In this document: one piece after another, positions 1 to 7,798 of the stretch
Layout: every line of letters begins with the position of its first letter
Numbering within the stretch: the first letter of the stretch is position 1
Assembly (NCBI GenBank): GCA_963717125.1
Contig: CAVQVG010000019.1
Coordinates: 1 to 64,000 of the forward strand
Origin: RYN-230 sp963717125
Lineage (GTDB): Bacteria; Actinomycetota; Actinomycetes; Streptosporangiales; Streptosporangiaceae
Direction of reading: 5' to 3'
DNA length: 64,000 nt
The notes under the pieces: generated by a model
Seen by the model: the letters and a program-made list of their open reading frames with translations, nothing else
The model's database searches: none
What the model was told of the DNA's origin: nothing
Made by a program: the position numbers and the translations under genes

Positions 1-636
1 ACGGCGACCGTGATCGACAACCGGGGCGGGGAGGCGCTGTTCACCGACGGGCCCTTCGTGGAGTCGAAGGAGTATCTCGGGGGCCTGTGGATTATCGAGG
101 CTGCCGACCTCGACGTGGTGCTCAAGCTCGCCGCCGAGGGGTCGAAGGCCTGCAACCGGAAGGTCGAGGTGCGGCCGTTCGCGCTCATGACCACAGAGAC
201 CGAGACGACCGCCCAGGAGCAGATCCGGACGCTGCTGAACGACCGCGCCGCCGCCATAACCGCCAAGGACGCCCGGCGCGCAGTGGCCCACCTCGCTCCC
301 GAGGTCGTCAGCTTCGGCCTGGCCCCGCCGCTGCGTGACGCCGGGGATGAGGCTCGCGACCCGGCGGGGATCGAGGGCTGGTTCGGGACCTGGGACGGCC
401 CGATCGGCTACGACACCGGCGACCCGGTCATTGAGGCGGGTGACGACGTCGCCTTCTGCCATGGCCTCACCCATATGACAGGCACGAAGACGGACGGGGA
501 GCAGGTCGACTTGTGGTTCCGGTCCACCGTCGGGCTCCGCCGGACGGCCGCGGGCTGGCAGATCACCCACGAGCATGACTCCACGCCGTTCTACATGGAC
601 GGCTCGGGCCGGGCTGCCACCGACCTGAGGCCCTGA
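1..636 (+). CDS. YCII-like / SnoaL-like fusion protein, 5' partial
   Basis: The frame is open to the left edge, so the start is missing. The first ~60 visible residues look like the C-terminal half of a YCII/DGPF domain (TDGPFVESKEYLGG, then an end typical of that family, VEVRPFAL). Without a stop the frame continues from MTTETETTAQEQ into ~145 residues like a SnoaL/ketosteroid-isomerase-type alpha+beta barrel that ends STPFYMDG. YCII proteins normally stop near that PFAL, so this is a fusion or a lost stop codon. YCII proteins often travel with ECF sigma factors, but the neighbour would lie outside the window. The SnoaL part could act as a small hydrolase, isomerase or binding fold; the substrate is unknown. 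Confidence 0.7.
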   Translation, partial: TATVIDNRGGEALFTDGPFVESKEYLGGLWIIEAADLDVVLKLAAEGSKACNRKVEVRPFALMTTETETTAQEQIRTLLNDRAAAITAKDARRAVAHLAPEVVSFGLAPPLRDAGDEARDPAGIEGWFGTWDGPIGYDTGDPVIEAGDDVAFCHGLTHMTGTKTDGEQVDLWFRSTVGLRRTAAGWQITHEHDSTPFYMDGSGRAATDLRP

Positions 637-709
637 CCCGCCGGGCGTTGCGGAGCTGACTACTCCTCCCCTTGCCTTCCCGATAGGCGCCGATCCCTTG
701 CGAGCGGGT

Positions 710-775
710 ACCGTGTCTAGGCTCGGTGGAGCCGATCGCATGCGACGCGACCGCAGGGAGCGGCCTAGACACGGT
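710..775. repeat. 13-bp perfect inverted repeat with 40-nt spacer
   Basis: ACCGTGTCTAGGC at 710-722 is matched exactly by its reverse complement at 763-775. It sits in the 322-bp gap between the YCII/SnoaL gene and the DUF433 gene. No convincing reading frame is seen in that gap, and there is no T tract after the right arm as expected of an intrinsic terminator. It may be an RNA hairpin between the convergent genes or a remnant of a small mobile repeat. Confidence 0.55.
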
Positions 776-958
776 GGCCGGGAGCGGGACAATCAAGCGC
801 CGGGAAGGCGGCTGTGCAGCACTGAACAGCGTCCCGGGTGAGCCTTGCTGATCAGCTGGGCGGGTAGGTGTGGCCCGGCGTGCGCCAGGCGGGCCTCGTC
901 AAGGCTGAGCCTGGCGCGGACGCCGGGCCCGGCGCCGCGCAGCGGCGCCGCTTGATTC

Positions 959-1267
959 CTAACTATGGCTTAATTCGGCAACTTGCCACGCTTCGTCTAA
1001 CCCAGCATTGGGAGACGTCGGATGCACCCACTCGTCCGTCAGGACGACGATCGCACCTGCCTCCAGATCCTCAGCAACCGCCGGAAGGTTGGCGAGGGCC
1101 TCCCGCACGTCCTCGCGGGTCAGGTCGGGCAACTCGGCGATGATCTCATCAGTGGACATCCCGTCCGCGACCATCGCGACCACCGTCGCGACCGGGATAC
1201 GCAGTCCCCGGATGCTCGGGAGCCCGCCCATCACGTCGGGATCCGTGGTGATTCGTTCGAAGGTCAT
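959..1267 (-). CDS. DUF433 family protein (antitoxin-like)
   Basis: The 102-residue product begins MTFERITTDPDVMGGLPSIRG and has the DUF433 pattern: a short beta-hairpin, then GLRIPVATVVAMVADGMS and the helical stretch DEIIAELPDLTREDVREAL, a winged-helix-like fold. Such proteins are commonly antitoxins encoded upstream of a DUF5615 (PIN/Mut7-C-like) toxin. No toxin gene follows on the minus strand, so this copy looks orphaned. It is longer than the usual ~75 residues through a C-terminal extension of about 30 residues that may once have contacted the partner. ATG start. Confidence 0.7.
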   Translation of the reverse strand: MTFERITTDPDVMGGLPSIRGLRIPVATVVAMVADGMSTDEIIAELPDLTREDVREALANLPAVAEDLEAGAIVVLTDEWVHPTSPNAGLDEAWQVAELSHS

Positions 1268-1395
1268 ATGCCGATGCTAACCGACGCGTCCGACACAGAG
1301 CCCCGCGACCGAACGGGCACGTCACGGGCACGACGGTCGTGATATCCGGTCAAGCGGCTCACGGTGCGAGTCCCTGAGCTGGACGGGAAGGGGTG

Positions 1396-1468
1396 CGCCC
1401 CGAGCGCGACTCGAACGCGCGACCTACTGCTTAGGAGGCAGTTGCTCTATCCGCTGAGCTATCGGGGC
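1396..1468 (-). tRNA. tRNA-Arg (anticodon CCU)
   Basis: On the minus strand a full cloverleaf can be folded. The acceptor arm GCCCCGA pairs with TCGGGGC, the D arm is AGCTCAGCGGATAGAGCA, the anticodon stem ACTGC/GCAGT encloses loop CTCCTAA, and the T arm is CGCGCGTTCGAGTCGCGC. The discriminator base is G. CCA is not encoded. Anticodon CCU reads AGG. Confidence 0.95.
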
Positions 1469-1688
1469 CTGCCGCGCTGTGTCCTTAGTGCTGCAGTACA
1501 GCGCGGGCGCGGTCTAGCCTAACCGCTCTGGCCGCGTGTCGCGCGGGTCGCGCTGCCGGGCCGCGCGGCTGCGCGCGGCGCCGGGCCTGCGCGGCCGGGC
1601 GGCGCGGCCGGGCGGCGCGGCCGGCCGGTCTGGCCATAGGCTGGAACGCGCACGTGCCACCAATACGGGGGATCAAGGAGCGGACGCG

Positions 1689-2147
1689 GTGCAGGTACGA
1701 GACGTCATGACCCAGGCGACCATCACCGATTCCGCCTCCGACACCCTCCGGGCCGCGGCCGAGCGCATGTGGCGGCAGCAGACCGGATCACTGCTCGTTT
1801 CGGACGGCGGGCGGCTGGCCGGGATCATCACCGAGCGGGACGTGCTGCGCGCGGTGGCGCTTGGGGCCGACCCGGAGCGGAGCACCGTGGACGAGGCGAT
1901 GACCACGGAGGTGTACACCGTTCCGCCGGACATGCCGCTGCACGAGGCAGCCCGGGAGATGGCCGCGCGCTGGATCAGGCACCTGCCGGTGGTGCAGGAC
2001 GGCGAACTGCTCGGCGTGATCAGCATGCGGGACATCACCGGGATCTTCGCGGCGCTGGCTCCGGCCGGGGTGACCGTGGAGCACGAGTTCGACCAGCTGG
2101 TACGGGAGCGCCGGCTGGCCCGGATCGAGCACGGCGACCTCGACTGA
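1689..2147 (+). CDS. CBS-domain pair protein
   Basis: A stand-alone 152-residue protein with two tandem CBS motifs: VQVRDVMTQATITDSASDTLRAA...GIITERDVL, then VDEAMTTEVYTVPPDMPLHEAA...GVISMRDITGIF. Pairs like this form a Bateman module that binds adenine nucleotides, and free-standing copies usually bind or tune another enzyme. The GTG at 1689 is chosen because AAGGAG lies 7 nt upstream and the translation opens directly into the first CBS motif; the GC-rich frame further upstream is low complexity. The ligand and partner are unknown. The next plus-strand gene is far away, so it is monocistronic. Confidence 0.85.
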   Translation: MQVRDVMTQATITDSASDTLRAAAERMWRQQTGSLLVSDGGRLAGIITERDVLRAVALGADPERSTVDEAMTTEVYTVPPDMPLHEAAREMAARWIRHLPVVQDGELLGVISMRDITGIFAALAPAGVTVEHEFDQLVRERRLARIEHGDLD

Positions 2148-2403
2148 CCGAAACCCCCGAGCCAACCGACGCCACCGAGCCGACCGACGCCAGTTAGCAC
2201 GCGGTTGGTGCGGACGAACCAGGGCAAAATACCCGTCAGACCGCACCATTCGCGTGCAAAGAAGTCAGCACCCTCCAGGACGTGTGACTGTTGTGACTGA
2301 GGAGGCTGGTGCGACGAACGCGTGGTGGCAGCACCCCGACGCGACGACGCTGACCGCGCAGCGACCGGGCTCGACGGCGAAGCCCGGGCCCGGCCCAGCC
2401 GGG

Positions 2404-3210
2404 TCAGGGCAGGTCGATGGGGAGCTTGATGCCGTCCAGAGCGTGCGGGCAGGGGCACTCGCGGTCCAGCGGCAGGTTCCCGATGACGTCCATGACCAGC
2501 TCCCGCAACCGAGCCACATTGCGGCCGAACACGCGGAACACTTCGTCCTGGGTAACCCCTTCGCCCTCCGTCACACCGGCGTCGGTGTCGGTGATCAGGG
2601 CCAGCGGCGTGTAGCACAGCGCTAGTTCCCGGGCCAGCACGGCCTCCGGGTGGCCGGTCATCCCGATCAGCGTCCAGCCCTGCGCGGCGAACCACTGGGA
2701 CTCGGCGCGGGTGGAAAAGCGGGGCCCCTCGATGACCACGAGCGTCCCGGCGTCGGACAGTTCCCAGCCTGCGGCGCGGGCGGCCGCGATGGCCTGGGCC
2801 CGGCCCACCGGGCAGTACGGGTCGGCGAACGGCACGTGCACCGCGCCGCCTGAGTCGTAGAACGTCTGGGCCCGGCCAGACGTGCGGTCCACCAACTGGT
2901 CCGGGATGGCCAGCCGCCCCGGGCCATACTCCGGCTTGAGCGAGCCGACCGCGGTCGGGGCGAGGATCTGCCGCACACCCAGTGAGCGCAGCGCCCACAA
3001 GTTGGCCCGGTACGGGATCTGGTGCGGCGGGAACCGGTGGTCCCGGCCATGCCGGGGCACGAAGGCGACCCGGCGGCCAGCCGCGTCACCGGTCACGATG
3101 GGGTCGCTGGGCGCTCCGTATGGGGTGTCTACCGCCACCTCGTCGGCGTCGGTGAGGAACTCGTAGAACCCCGACCCGCCGATGACGCCGATCTCTGCGC
3201 GCTGCTCCAC
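2404..3210 (-). CDS. mtnP: S-methyl-5'-thioadenosine phosphorylase
   Basis: 268 residues of the purine nucleoside phosphorylase / MTA phosphorylase family. The enzyme splits methylthioadenosine with phosphate to adenine and 5-methylthioribose-1-phosphate in methionine salvage. Visible marks are the N-terminal IGVIGGSGFY, the phosphate-binding PRHGRDHRFPPHQIPYRAN, the LAPTAVGSL segment, the substrate pocket GPRFSTRAESQWF and the conserved IGMTGHPEAVLARE. The GTG start lies 9 nt after the fmdB-like stop, so the two are probably cotranscribed. Some actinobacterial members accept adenosine or inosine, so the exact nucleoside preference is inferred. Confidence 0.93.
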   Translation of the reverse strand: MEQRAEIGVIGGSGFYEFLTDADEVAVDTPYGAPSDPIVTGDAAGRRVAFVPRHGRDHRFPPHQIPYRANLWALRSLGVRQILAPTAVGSLKPEYGPGRLAIPDQLVDRTSGRAQTFYDSGGAVHVPFADPYCPVGRAQAIAAARAAGWELSDAGTLVVIEGPRFSTRAESQWFAAQGWTLIGMTGHPEAVLARELALCYTPLALITDTDAGVTEGEGVTQDEVFRVFGRNVARLRELVMDVIGNLPLDRECPCPHALDGIKLPIDLP

Positions 3211-3219
3211 GCGGATAGG

Positions 3220-3672
3220 TTAGCCAGCCTTACTGGCCGCAGGGGCCGCGGAAGGCGAACTCTTCCCACCGGACTTCCCGGACGAACCGGACCCCCCAGA
3301 AGACCCCGACGACCCCGAAGACCCAGCGCCAGAGGACCCAGACGAACCGGAAGACCCAGACGAGGAGTCCGCCGACCCAGACGACCCGTTGGCCGAAGAC
3401 TTCCCCGAGTCACCCGACTCGGACTTCCCGCCCGCAGGCTCCTTGTCCTTCTTGGCCGCCCCATCGCCGGAACCGGAACCGGAATCGGACGAGCCCTTGC
3501 GGCTGTCGTTGCGGTAGAACCCGGACCCCTTGAAGACGATGCCAACCGGCGAGAAGACCTTGCGCAGCGATCCCTGGCAGGCCGGGCAGACCTTCAGCGG
3601 GTCGTCGCTGAACTTCTGCACGACCTCCAAATCCTCGCCGCACTCCGTGCAGCGGTACTGATAGGTCGGCAC
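3220..3672 (-). CDS. FmdB-family zinc ribbon protein with Ser/Gly tail
   Basis: 150 residues. The N-terminus MPTYQYRCTECGEDLEVVQ with a second CPAC pair at about residue 33 is the FmdB/CxxC_CxxC_SSSS zinc ribbon, followed by the usual SPVGIVFKGSGFYRNDSRK. After residue ~60 the protein is an acidic-basic linker and then a low-complexity Ser/Gly tail to the end. The GTG start at 3672 has AGGAGG about 8 nt upstream and begins at the conserved PTYQY. FmdB was named as a putative regulator of formamidase genes, but the real role of these proteins is unsettled. The gene precedes mtnP in the same direction. Confidence 0.85.
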   Translation of the reverse strand: MPTYQYRCTECGEDLEVVQKFSDDPLKVCPACQGSLRKVFSPVGIVFKGSGFYRNDSRKGSSDSGSGSGDGAAKKDKEPAGGKSESGDSGKSSANGSSGSADSSSGSSGSSGSSGAGSSGSSGSSGGSGSSGKSGGKSSPSAAPAASKAG

Positions 3673-3705
3673 GGTCCCCTCCTCCTGGCACCGCGTTGAA
3701 CGGTG

Positions 3706-3738
3706 AGCACTCAGCATGAATCGGTTAGCACTCAGCAT
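3706..3738. promoter_or_regulatory. Direct repeat AGCACTCAGCAT x2, 21-bp period
   Basis: AGCACTCAGCAT occurs at 3706-3717 and 3727-3738, two helical turns apart, directly upstream of the minus-strand fmdB-like gene. The second copy reads TTAGCACTC, identical to the left half of the HrcA-bound CIRCE element, but the copies are direct instead of inverted. The placement suggests a two-site operator; the binding protein is unknown. Confidence 0.5.
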
Positions 3739-3759
3739 CAACGACTGCTAGATGGTAGC

Positions 3760-4374
3760 TCATTCCCGTGGCGGCCTGATCACCCTGGCCGGGAGCCTGG
3801 TCACCCCCGCCGACGGCCGGGCCACCATGCGCACCCGCTGGTCATGCGGCCCGCCCGGCACCCGGTTAACCAGTTCCGGGTCATACACCAGCGCAACCGT
3901 CGGCACCTGCGCACCGACCCGGGCCAGCGCGCGGTCGTACGACCCACCACCCCGGCCCAGCCGCAGCCCCGACTGATCCACCGCCAGCGCGGGCACCAGC
4001 ACCAGGTCCGCGCTGCTCACGGCGGCCACACCCCGCGCTGGCTCCGACGGCTCCATCAGCCCGCGCGGCCCCGGCCGCAGCGAGTCCGGCCCCTCGAACG
4101 AGGCCCAGTCCAGGTCCCCGTCCGGCAGCAGCACCGGCAGCAGCACGTACGCCCCCCGTTTCCACAGCGCGAACAGCAGCCCGTGGGTGTCCGGCTCGGC
4201 CCCGATCGAGTAGTAGGCGGCCACCGTCCCGGCCATCTGCGTCTCGGGCAGGTCCAGCACCGCGTCCCGGATCGACCGCCCGGCTGCGGCCCGCTCCGCC
4301 GGCCCCAACTCGTGGCGGGCGGCTAGCAGGCGGCGGCGCAGCTCAGCCTTGTCGTGGGCCGGCTGAGAATTCAC
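3760..4374 (-). CDS. 5-formyltetrahydrofolate cyclo-ligase
   Basis: 204 residues of the MTHFS family. The enzyme converts 5-formyl-THF plus ATP to 5,10-methenyl-THF, returning stored folate to the one-carbon pool. The family pattern is clear: KAELRRRLLAARHELG, AAYYSIGAEPDT, VLLPVLLPDGDLDW, the signature LRLGRGGGSYDRAL, and a late ALVYDPELV. The GTG start at 4374 just before NSQPAHDKAELRRR gives normal length; the frame is open further upstream but into the divergent galU gene. The gene is convergent with nothing and divergent from galU across 66 bp. Confidence 0.9.
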   Translation of the reverse strand: MNSQPAHDKAELRRRLLAARHELGPAERAAAGRSIRDAVLDLPETQMAGTVAAYYSIGAEPDTHGLLFALWKRGAYVLLPVLLPDGDLDWASFEGPDSLRPGPRGLMEPSEPARGVAAVSSADLVLVPALAVDQSGLRLGRGGGSYDRALARVGAQVPTVALVYDPELVNRVPGGPHDQRVRMVARPSAGVTRLPARVIRPPRE

Positions 4375-4440
4375 TGGAGACCGCCTCTGCGAGATCGGGG
4401 CCCGGAGTCTGGCACACGCCGCGCGGGCTAGGGTACGAGG

Positions 4441-5343
4441 ATGCCTGACAATGCCGCGGTAACCAAAGCGGTCGTACCGGCAGCGGGCCTTGGGACCCGG
4501 TTCCTGCCCGCCACCAAGGCGACCCCTAAGGAAATGTTGCCCGTCGTGGACAAGCCCGCCATCCAGTACGTGGTGGAAGAGGCGGTCAGCGCCGGGCTGG
4601 ACGACGTACTGCTGATCACGGGCAGGAGCAAGCGGTCCATCGAAGACCACTTCGACCGTAACTATGAGCTCGAGGAAGCGCTGACCGCCAAGGGCGACGC
4701 CGAGGGGCTGGAGCTCATCCGGGAGTCCTACGAGCTGGCCACCGTGCACTACGTCCGGCAGGGCGACCCCAAGGGCCTGGGCCACGCGGTGCTCTGCGCG
4801 GAAAAGCACGTCGGCCACGAGCCGTTCGCGGTGCTGCTCGGCGACGACTTCATCCACCCCGAGGACGGGCTGCTGCAGCGCATGCTGGAGGCCCGCGCGC
4901 AGCACGGCGGCACGGTGGTCGCGCTGATGGAGGTCGACTCCGACCAGGTGTCCAGTTACGGCGTCGCGGCCATCGAGCCGACCGGCGAGGACGACCTGGT
5001 GCGCATCACCGACCTGGTCGAGAAGCCCGCGCCGGACGACGCGCCGAGCAACTGGATCATCATCGGCCGGTACGTCTGCGACCCGTCCGTGTTCGGCGTG
5101 CTGGAGCACACCCCACCCGGCCGCGGTGGCGAGATCCAGCTCACCGACGCGCTCAAGGAACTCGCGCAGACCGATCCGGCCGACGGCGGCGGCGTGTACG
5201 GCGTGCTGTTCCGCGGCCGCCGCTACGACACCGGCAACAAGCTCGACTACCTGCGCACCACGATCCAGTTCGCCTGCGAGCGTCCCGACATTGCCCCCGA
5301 GTTCGTGCCGTGGCTGCGCAAGTACCTCGACAACCTGGGATGA
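4441..5343 (+). CDS. galU: UTP--glucose-1-phosphate uridylyltransferase
   Basis: 300 residues. The nucleotidyltransferase signature AAGLGTRFLPATKATPKEML sits at the N-terminus, followed by PVVDKPAIQYVVEEA, the LLGDDFI metal site, VEKPAPDDAPS and the YDTGNKLDYL end. The enzyme makes UDP-glucose for exopolysaccharide, trehalose and wall glycan synthesis. ATG start just downstream of ACGAGG. It is the first gene of a plus-strand string and overlaps moeA by ATGA. The order galU-moeA is conserved across actinobacteria. Confidence 0.95.
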   Translation: MPDNAAVTKAVVPAAGLGTRFLPATKATPKEMLPVVDKPAIQYVVEEAVSAGLDDVLLITGRSKRSIEDHFDRNYELEEALTAKGDAEGLELIRESYELATVHYVRQGDPKGLGHAVLCAEKHVGHEPFAVLLGDDFIHPEDGLLQRMLEARAQHGGTVVALMEVDSDQVSSYGVAAIEPTGEDDLVRITDLVEKPAPDDAPSNWIIIGRYVCDPSVFGVLEHTPPGRGGEIQLTDALKELAQTDPADGGGVYGVLFRGRRYDTGNKLDYLRTTIQFACERPDIAPEFVPWLRKYLDNLG

Positions 5344-6566
5344 GCGCCGAGCAGCCGGCCCTGGTCCCGGTGGACGTGCACCTGGCCGACGTGCTGGCCG
5401 CGATCCGCCCGATCCTGCCGGTCATCGTGCCGCTCGCAGCGGCTGAGGGCGGCGTACTGGCGGAGCATGTCACGGCCAGCACCCCGCTGCCGTCGTTCGA
5501 CAACTCGGCTATGGACGGCTACGCAGTCCAGGCCGAAGACCTCACCTCAGCCACCGGGGAAGCACCGGTCCGGCTGCCGGTCCGGGGCGAGATCGCGGCC
5601 GGGGACACCGGGTCCTACCGGGTGGACGAGGGCTCCTGCCTGCGCATCATGACCGGCGCCCTGATGCCCGCCGGGGCCGACGCCGTGGTCCCGGTGGAAT
5701 GGACCGACGGCGGGTCGGCCGTCGCGGCGTTCCGCCGGGCGGTGCCAGTGGGGAACGCACTCCGGCATCGTGGCGATGACGTGGCAATGGGAGCCACGCT
5801 GCTGACGGCAGGCACCAGGGTAGGTTCCGTTCAGCTAGCGTTGCTCGCCGCTGCTGGGCAGGGCGAGGTGCTGGTGCGGCCACGGCCACGGGTCGCGGTG
5901 GTGTCCACCGGGAACGAGCTGGCCGAGCCGGGCTCGCCGCTGGTACCCGGCCGGATCTGGGAATCGAACAGCTTCATGCTCGCCGCGGCGGCGCGGGCGG
6001 CGGGCGCGGTGGCGCAGCGGCAGCGGCTGCCCGACGACCCGGACCTGGTGCTGCGCACGCTGGAGGCGCTGCTGCCCGAGGCCGACCTGCTGATCACCAG
6101 CGGCGGGGTGAGCATGGGCGGCGAGCACGACGTGGTCAAGGCCGCGCTGTCCAAGCTGGGCACGGTCACCTTCCGCAAGGTGGCCATGCAGCCCGGGATG
6201 CCGCAGGGCTTCGGCACGCTCGGCCCGGACCACACCCCGCTGTTCACGCTGCCCGGCAATCCGGTCAGCGCCTACGTATCGTTCCTGCTCTTCACCGCGC
6301 CCGCACTGCGCAAACTTCAAGACCTTCCGGCTCAACGCCCTCGCCTGCTGACCGCCGCCCTGACCGCCGCGGTGCGCTCGCCCGAGGGCCGGCGGTCGTA
6401 CCTGCGCGGTGTGCTGGACGACGCGCAGCAGGCCGTCGTCCCGCTGACCGGGCAGTCTTCGCACCAGCTGGGCGCGCTGGCCCAGGCGAACGCGCTGATC
6501 ATCGTTCCGGAGCCGACGACCCGGCTGGAGGCGGGCACCGGCGTCGACGTAATGTGCCTGCCATGA
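5340..6566 (+). CDS. moeA: Molybdopterin molybdenumtransferase MoeA (gephyrin-like)
   Basis: 408 residues with the MoeA domains in order: an N-terminal helical part, FDNSAMDGYAVQAEDL, the VSTGNELAEPG segment, SGGVSMGGEHDVVK, LPGNPVSAYVSF and a C-terminal beta barrel. MoeA inserts molybdate into adenylated molybdopterin. The ATG overlaps the galU stop (ATGA). In Corynebacterium a MoeA paralogue in this neighbourhood (Glp) has instead become a cell-division protein that binds FtsZ and the membrane receptor GlpR. The SepX/GlpR gene lies four genes downstream here, so a division role is possible. The adjoining moaC and mog genes argue that cofactor synthesis is also retained. Confidence 0.9.
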   Translation: MSAEQPALVPVDVHLADVLAAIRPILPVIVPLAAAEGGVLAEHVTASTPLPSFDNSAMDGYAVQAEDLTSATGEAPVRLPVRGEIAAGDTGSYRVDEGSCLRIMTGALMPAGADAVVPVEWTDGGSAVAAFRRAVPVGNALRHRGDDVAMGATLLTAGTRVGSVQLALLAAAGQGEVLVRPRPRVAVVSTGNELAEPGSPLVPGRIWESNSFMLAAAARAAGAVAQRQRLPDDPDLVLRTLEALLPEADLLITSGGVSMGGEHDVVKAALSKLGTVTFRKVAMQPGMPQGFGTLGPDHTPLFTLPGNPVSAYVSFLLFTAPALRKLQDLPAQRPRLLTAALTAAVRSPEGRRSYLRGVLDDAQQAVVPLTGQSSHQLGALAQANALIIVPEPTTRLEAGTGVDVMCLP

Positions 6567-7165
6567 CAGAGCCGAAGGGGCGCGCCGCCGACTGGACTGA
6601 GGAGCGAGGGAGCGAGGAACGAGCGACCGAGCGACGAGGGAAGGAGGCGGGTAAAGCGCCCCGGAGGCTCAAAGAAGCAGAGCCGAAGGGGCGCGGCTCC
6701 CCCCTGACCCATCTCGATCAGGCCGGGCACGCCCGGATGGTGGATGTGTCCGGCAAGGACGTGACCGCCCGGGAGGCACGCGCGTCGGGCCGGGTGCGGC
6801 TCTCCGCCGAGGCGGTGGCGGCGCTGCGGGCGGGCACGGTGCCCAAAGGCGACGCGCTCGCGGTGGCCCGGATCGCCGGCATCCAGGGCGCCAAGCGGAC
6901 GCCTGACCTGGTGCCGTTGTGCCACCCGATCGCGCTGCACTCGGCCACGGTCGACCTCGAGGTGACCGACGACGGGGTGACGATCACCGCGGTGACCCGG
7001 ACCGCGGACCGGACCGGGGTCGAGATGGAGGCGCTGACCTCGGTCACGGTGGCCGCGCTGGCGCTGGTCGACATGATCAAGGCGGTGGACCCGGCCGCGG
7101 TCATCACCGACGTCCGGGTCGAGGAGAAGACCGGCGGCAAGACCGGGCGGTGGCAGCGGCCATGA
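6563..7165 (+). CDS. moaC: Cyclic pyranopterin monophosphate synthase MoaC, with N-terminal insertion
   Basis: 200 residues; the MoaC core starts at LTHLDQAGHARMVDVSGKDV, about residue 45. Core motifs are KGDALAVARIAGIQGAK, the active-site LVPLCHPIAL, GVEMEALTSVTVAAL and DMIKAVDPA. MoaC makes cyclic pyranopterin monophosphate, the second step of molybdopterin synthesis. The start codon overlaps the moeA stop (ATGA). Before the core lies a charged stretch rich in E, R, G and K, caused by a 111-bp insert bounded by 18-bp direct repeats. Removing the insert would leave MTEPKGRGSPLTHLDQ, a normal MoaC N-terminus. The insert keeps the frame. Confidence 0.93.
   Translation: MTEPKGRAADWTEERGSEERATERRGKEAGKAPRRLKEAEPKGRGSPLTHLDQAGHARMVDVSGKDVTAREARASGRVRLSAEAVAALRAGTVPKGDALAVARIAGIQGAKRTPDLVPLCHPIALHSATVDLEVTDDGVTITAVTRTADRTGVEMEALTSVTVAALALVDMIKAVDPAAVITDVRVEEKTGGKTGRWQRP
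6567..6695. repeat. 111-bp in-frame insert flanked by 18-bp direct repeats inside moaC
   Basis: CAGAGCCGAAGGGGCGCG is present at 6567-6584 and again at 6678-6695, 111 bp (37 codons) apart. Between the copies the sequence is purine-rich, with GAGCGAGGGAGCGAGGAACG-like iterations that translate to charged residues. This looks like a small non-autonomous repeat or a slipped duplication that entered the 5' end of moaC and was kept because it preserves the frame. Confidence 0.75.
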
Positions 7166-7755
7166 CCGCGGCGGGAGCCGCCGGGCCGGGCGGCCCGGGC
7201 GCGGGCAGCCGTGGGCCGGGCAGCCCGGGGTCCGGGCCGGCGACTGGCCCGGGGGCCGGGCCGCCGGGCATGATCCGGGCGCTGGCCATCACGGTGTCGA
7301 ACCGGGCCTCGGCGGGCGTGTACGAGGACAAGTCCGGGCCGGTGCTGGCGGGGCTGCTGGCCACGGCTGGTTGCGCGGTGGATGGCCCGGTGGTGGTGCC
7401 GGACGGCGAGCCGGTGGAGGCGGCGCTGCGGGACGCGATCGCGGCCGGGTACCAGGTGGTGGTGACGACCGGCGGGACCGGGCTGACCCCGGGAGACCGG
7501 ACCCCGGAAATGACCCGGAACGTCATAGACCGGGAGATACCGGGCATAGCCGAGTCGATCCGGGCGGCGGGGGTGGCGGCCGGCATCCCGTCGGCCATGC
7601 TGTCCCGGGGGCTGGCCGGGCTGGCGGGGCAGGTGCTGATCGTCAATTTGCCCGGGTCCAGCGGCGGGGTTAAGGACGGCATGCGGGTGCTGGGGCCGGT
7701 GCTGGCGCACGCGATTGACCAGGCGCGAGGCGGGGATCACCCGCGTTCTGGCTGA
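7162..7755 (+). CDS. mog: Molybdenum cofactor biosynthesis protein, MogA/MoaB family
   Basis: 197 residues. After a low-complexity Gly/Pro/Ser N-terminus of ~36 residues the MoCF-binding fold begins at MIRALAITVSNRASAGVYED. It continues with VVTTGGTGLTPGDRTPEMTR and ends QVLIVNLPGSSGGVKDGM. Family members adenylate molybdopterin before MoeA inserts the metal. The ATG at 7162 overlaps the moaC stop (ATGA), which favours translational coupling. An internal ATG at 7270 would give a compact protein without the odd N-terminus, so the true start is not settled. Confidence 0.88.
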   Translation: MTAAGAAGPGGPGAGSRGPGSPGSGPATGPGAGPPGMIRALAITVSNRASAGVYEDKSGPVLAGLLATAGCAVDGPVVVPDGEPVEAALRDAIAAGYQVVVTTGGTGLTPGDRTPEMTRNVIDREIPGIAESIRAAGVAAGIPSAMLSRGLAGLAGQVLIVNLPGSSGGVKDGMRVLGPVLAHAIDQARGGDHPRSG

Positions 7756-7798
7756 ATTCGTCCGGGGTCGCCGTAGCGTCCTGATCGGGAACGGGGGA

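Noticed and set aside
3240..3480. Low-complexity GGA/TCC-rich tract considered as a satellite repeat
   Set aside because: It encodes the Ser/Gly tail of the FmdB-like protein in frame up to its stop.
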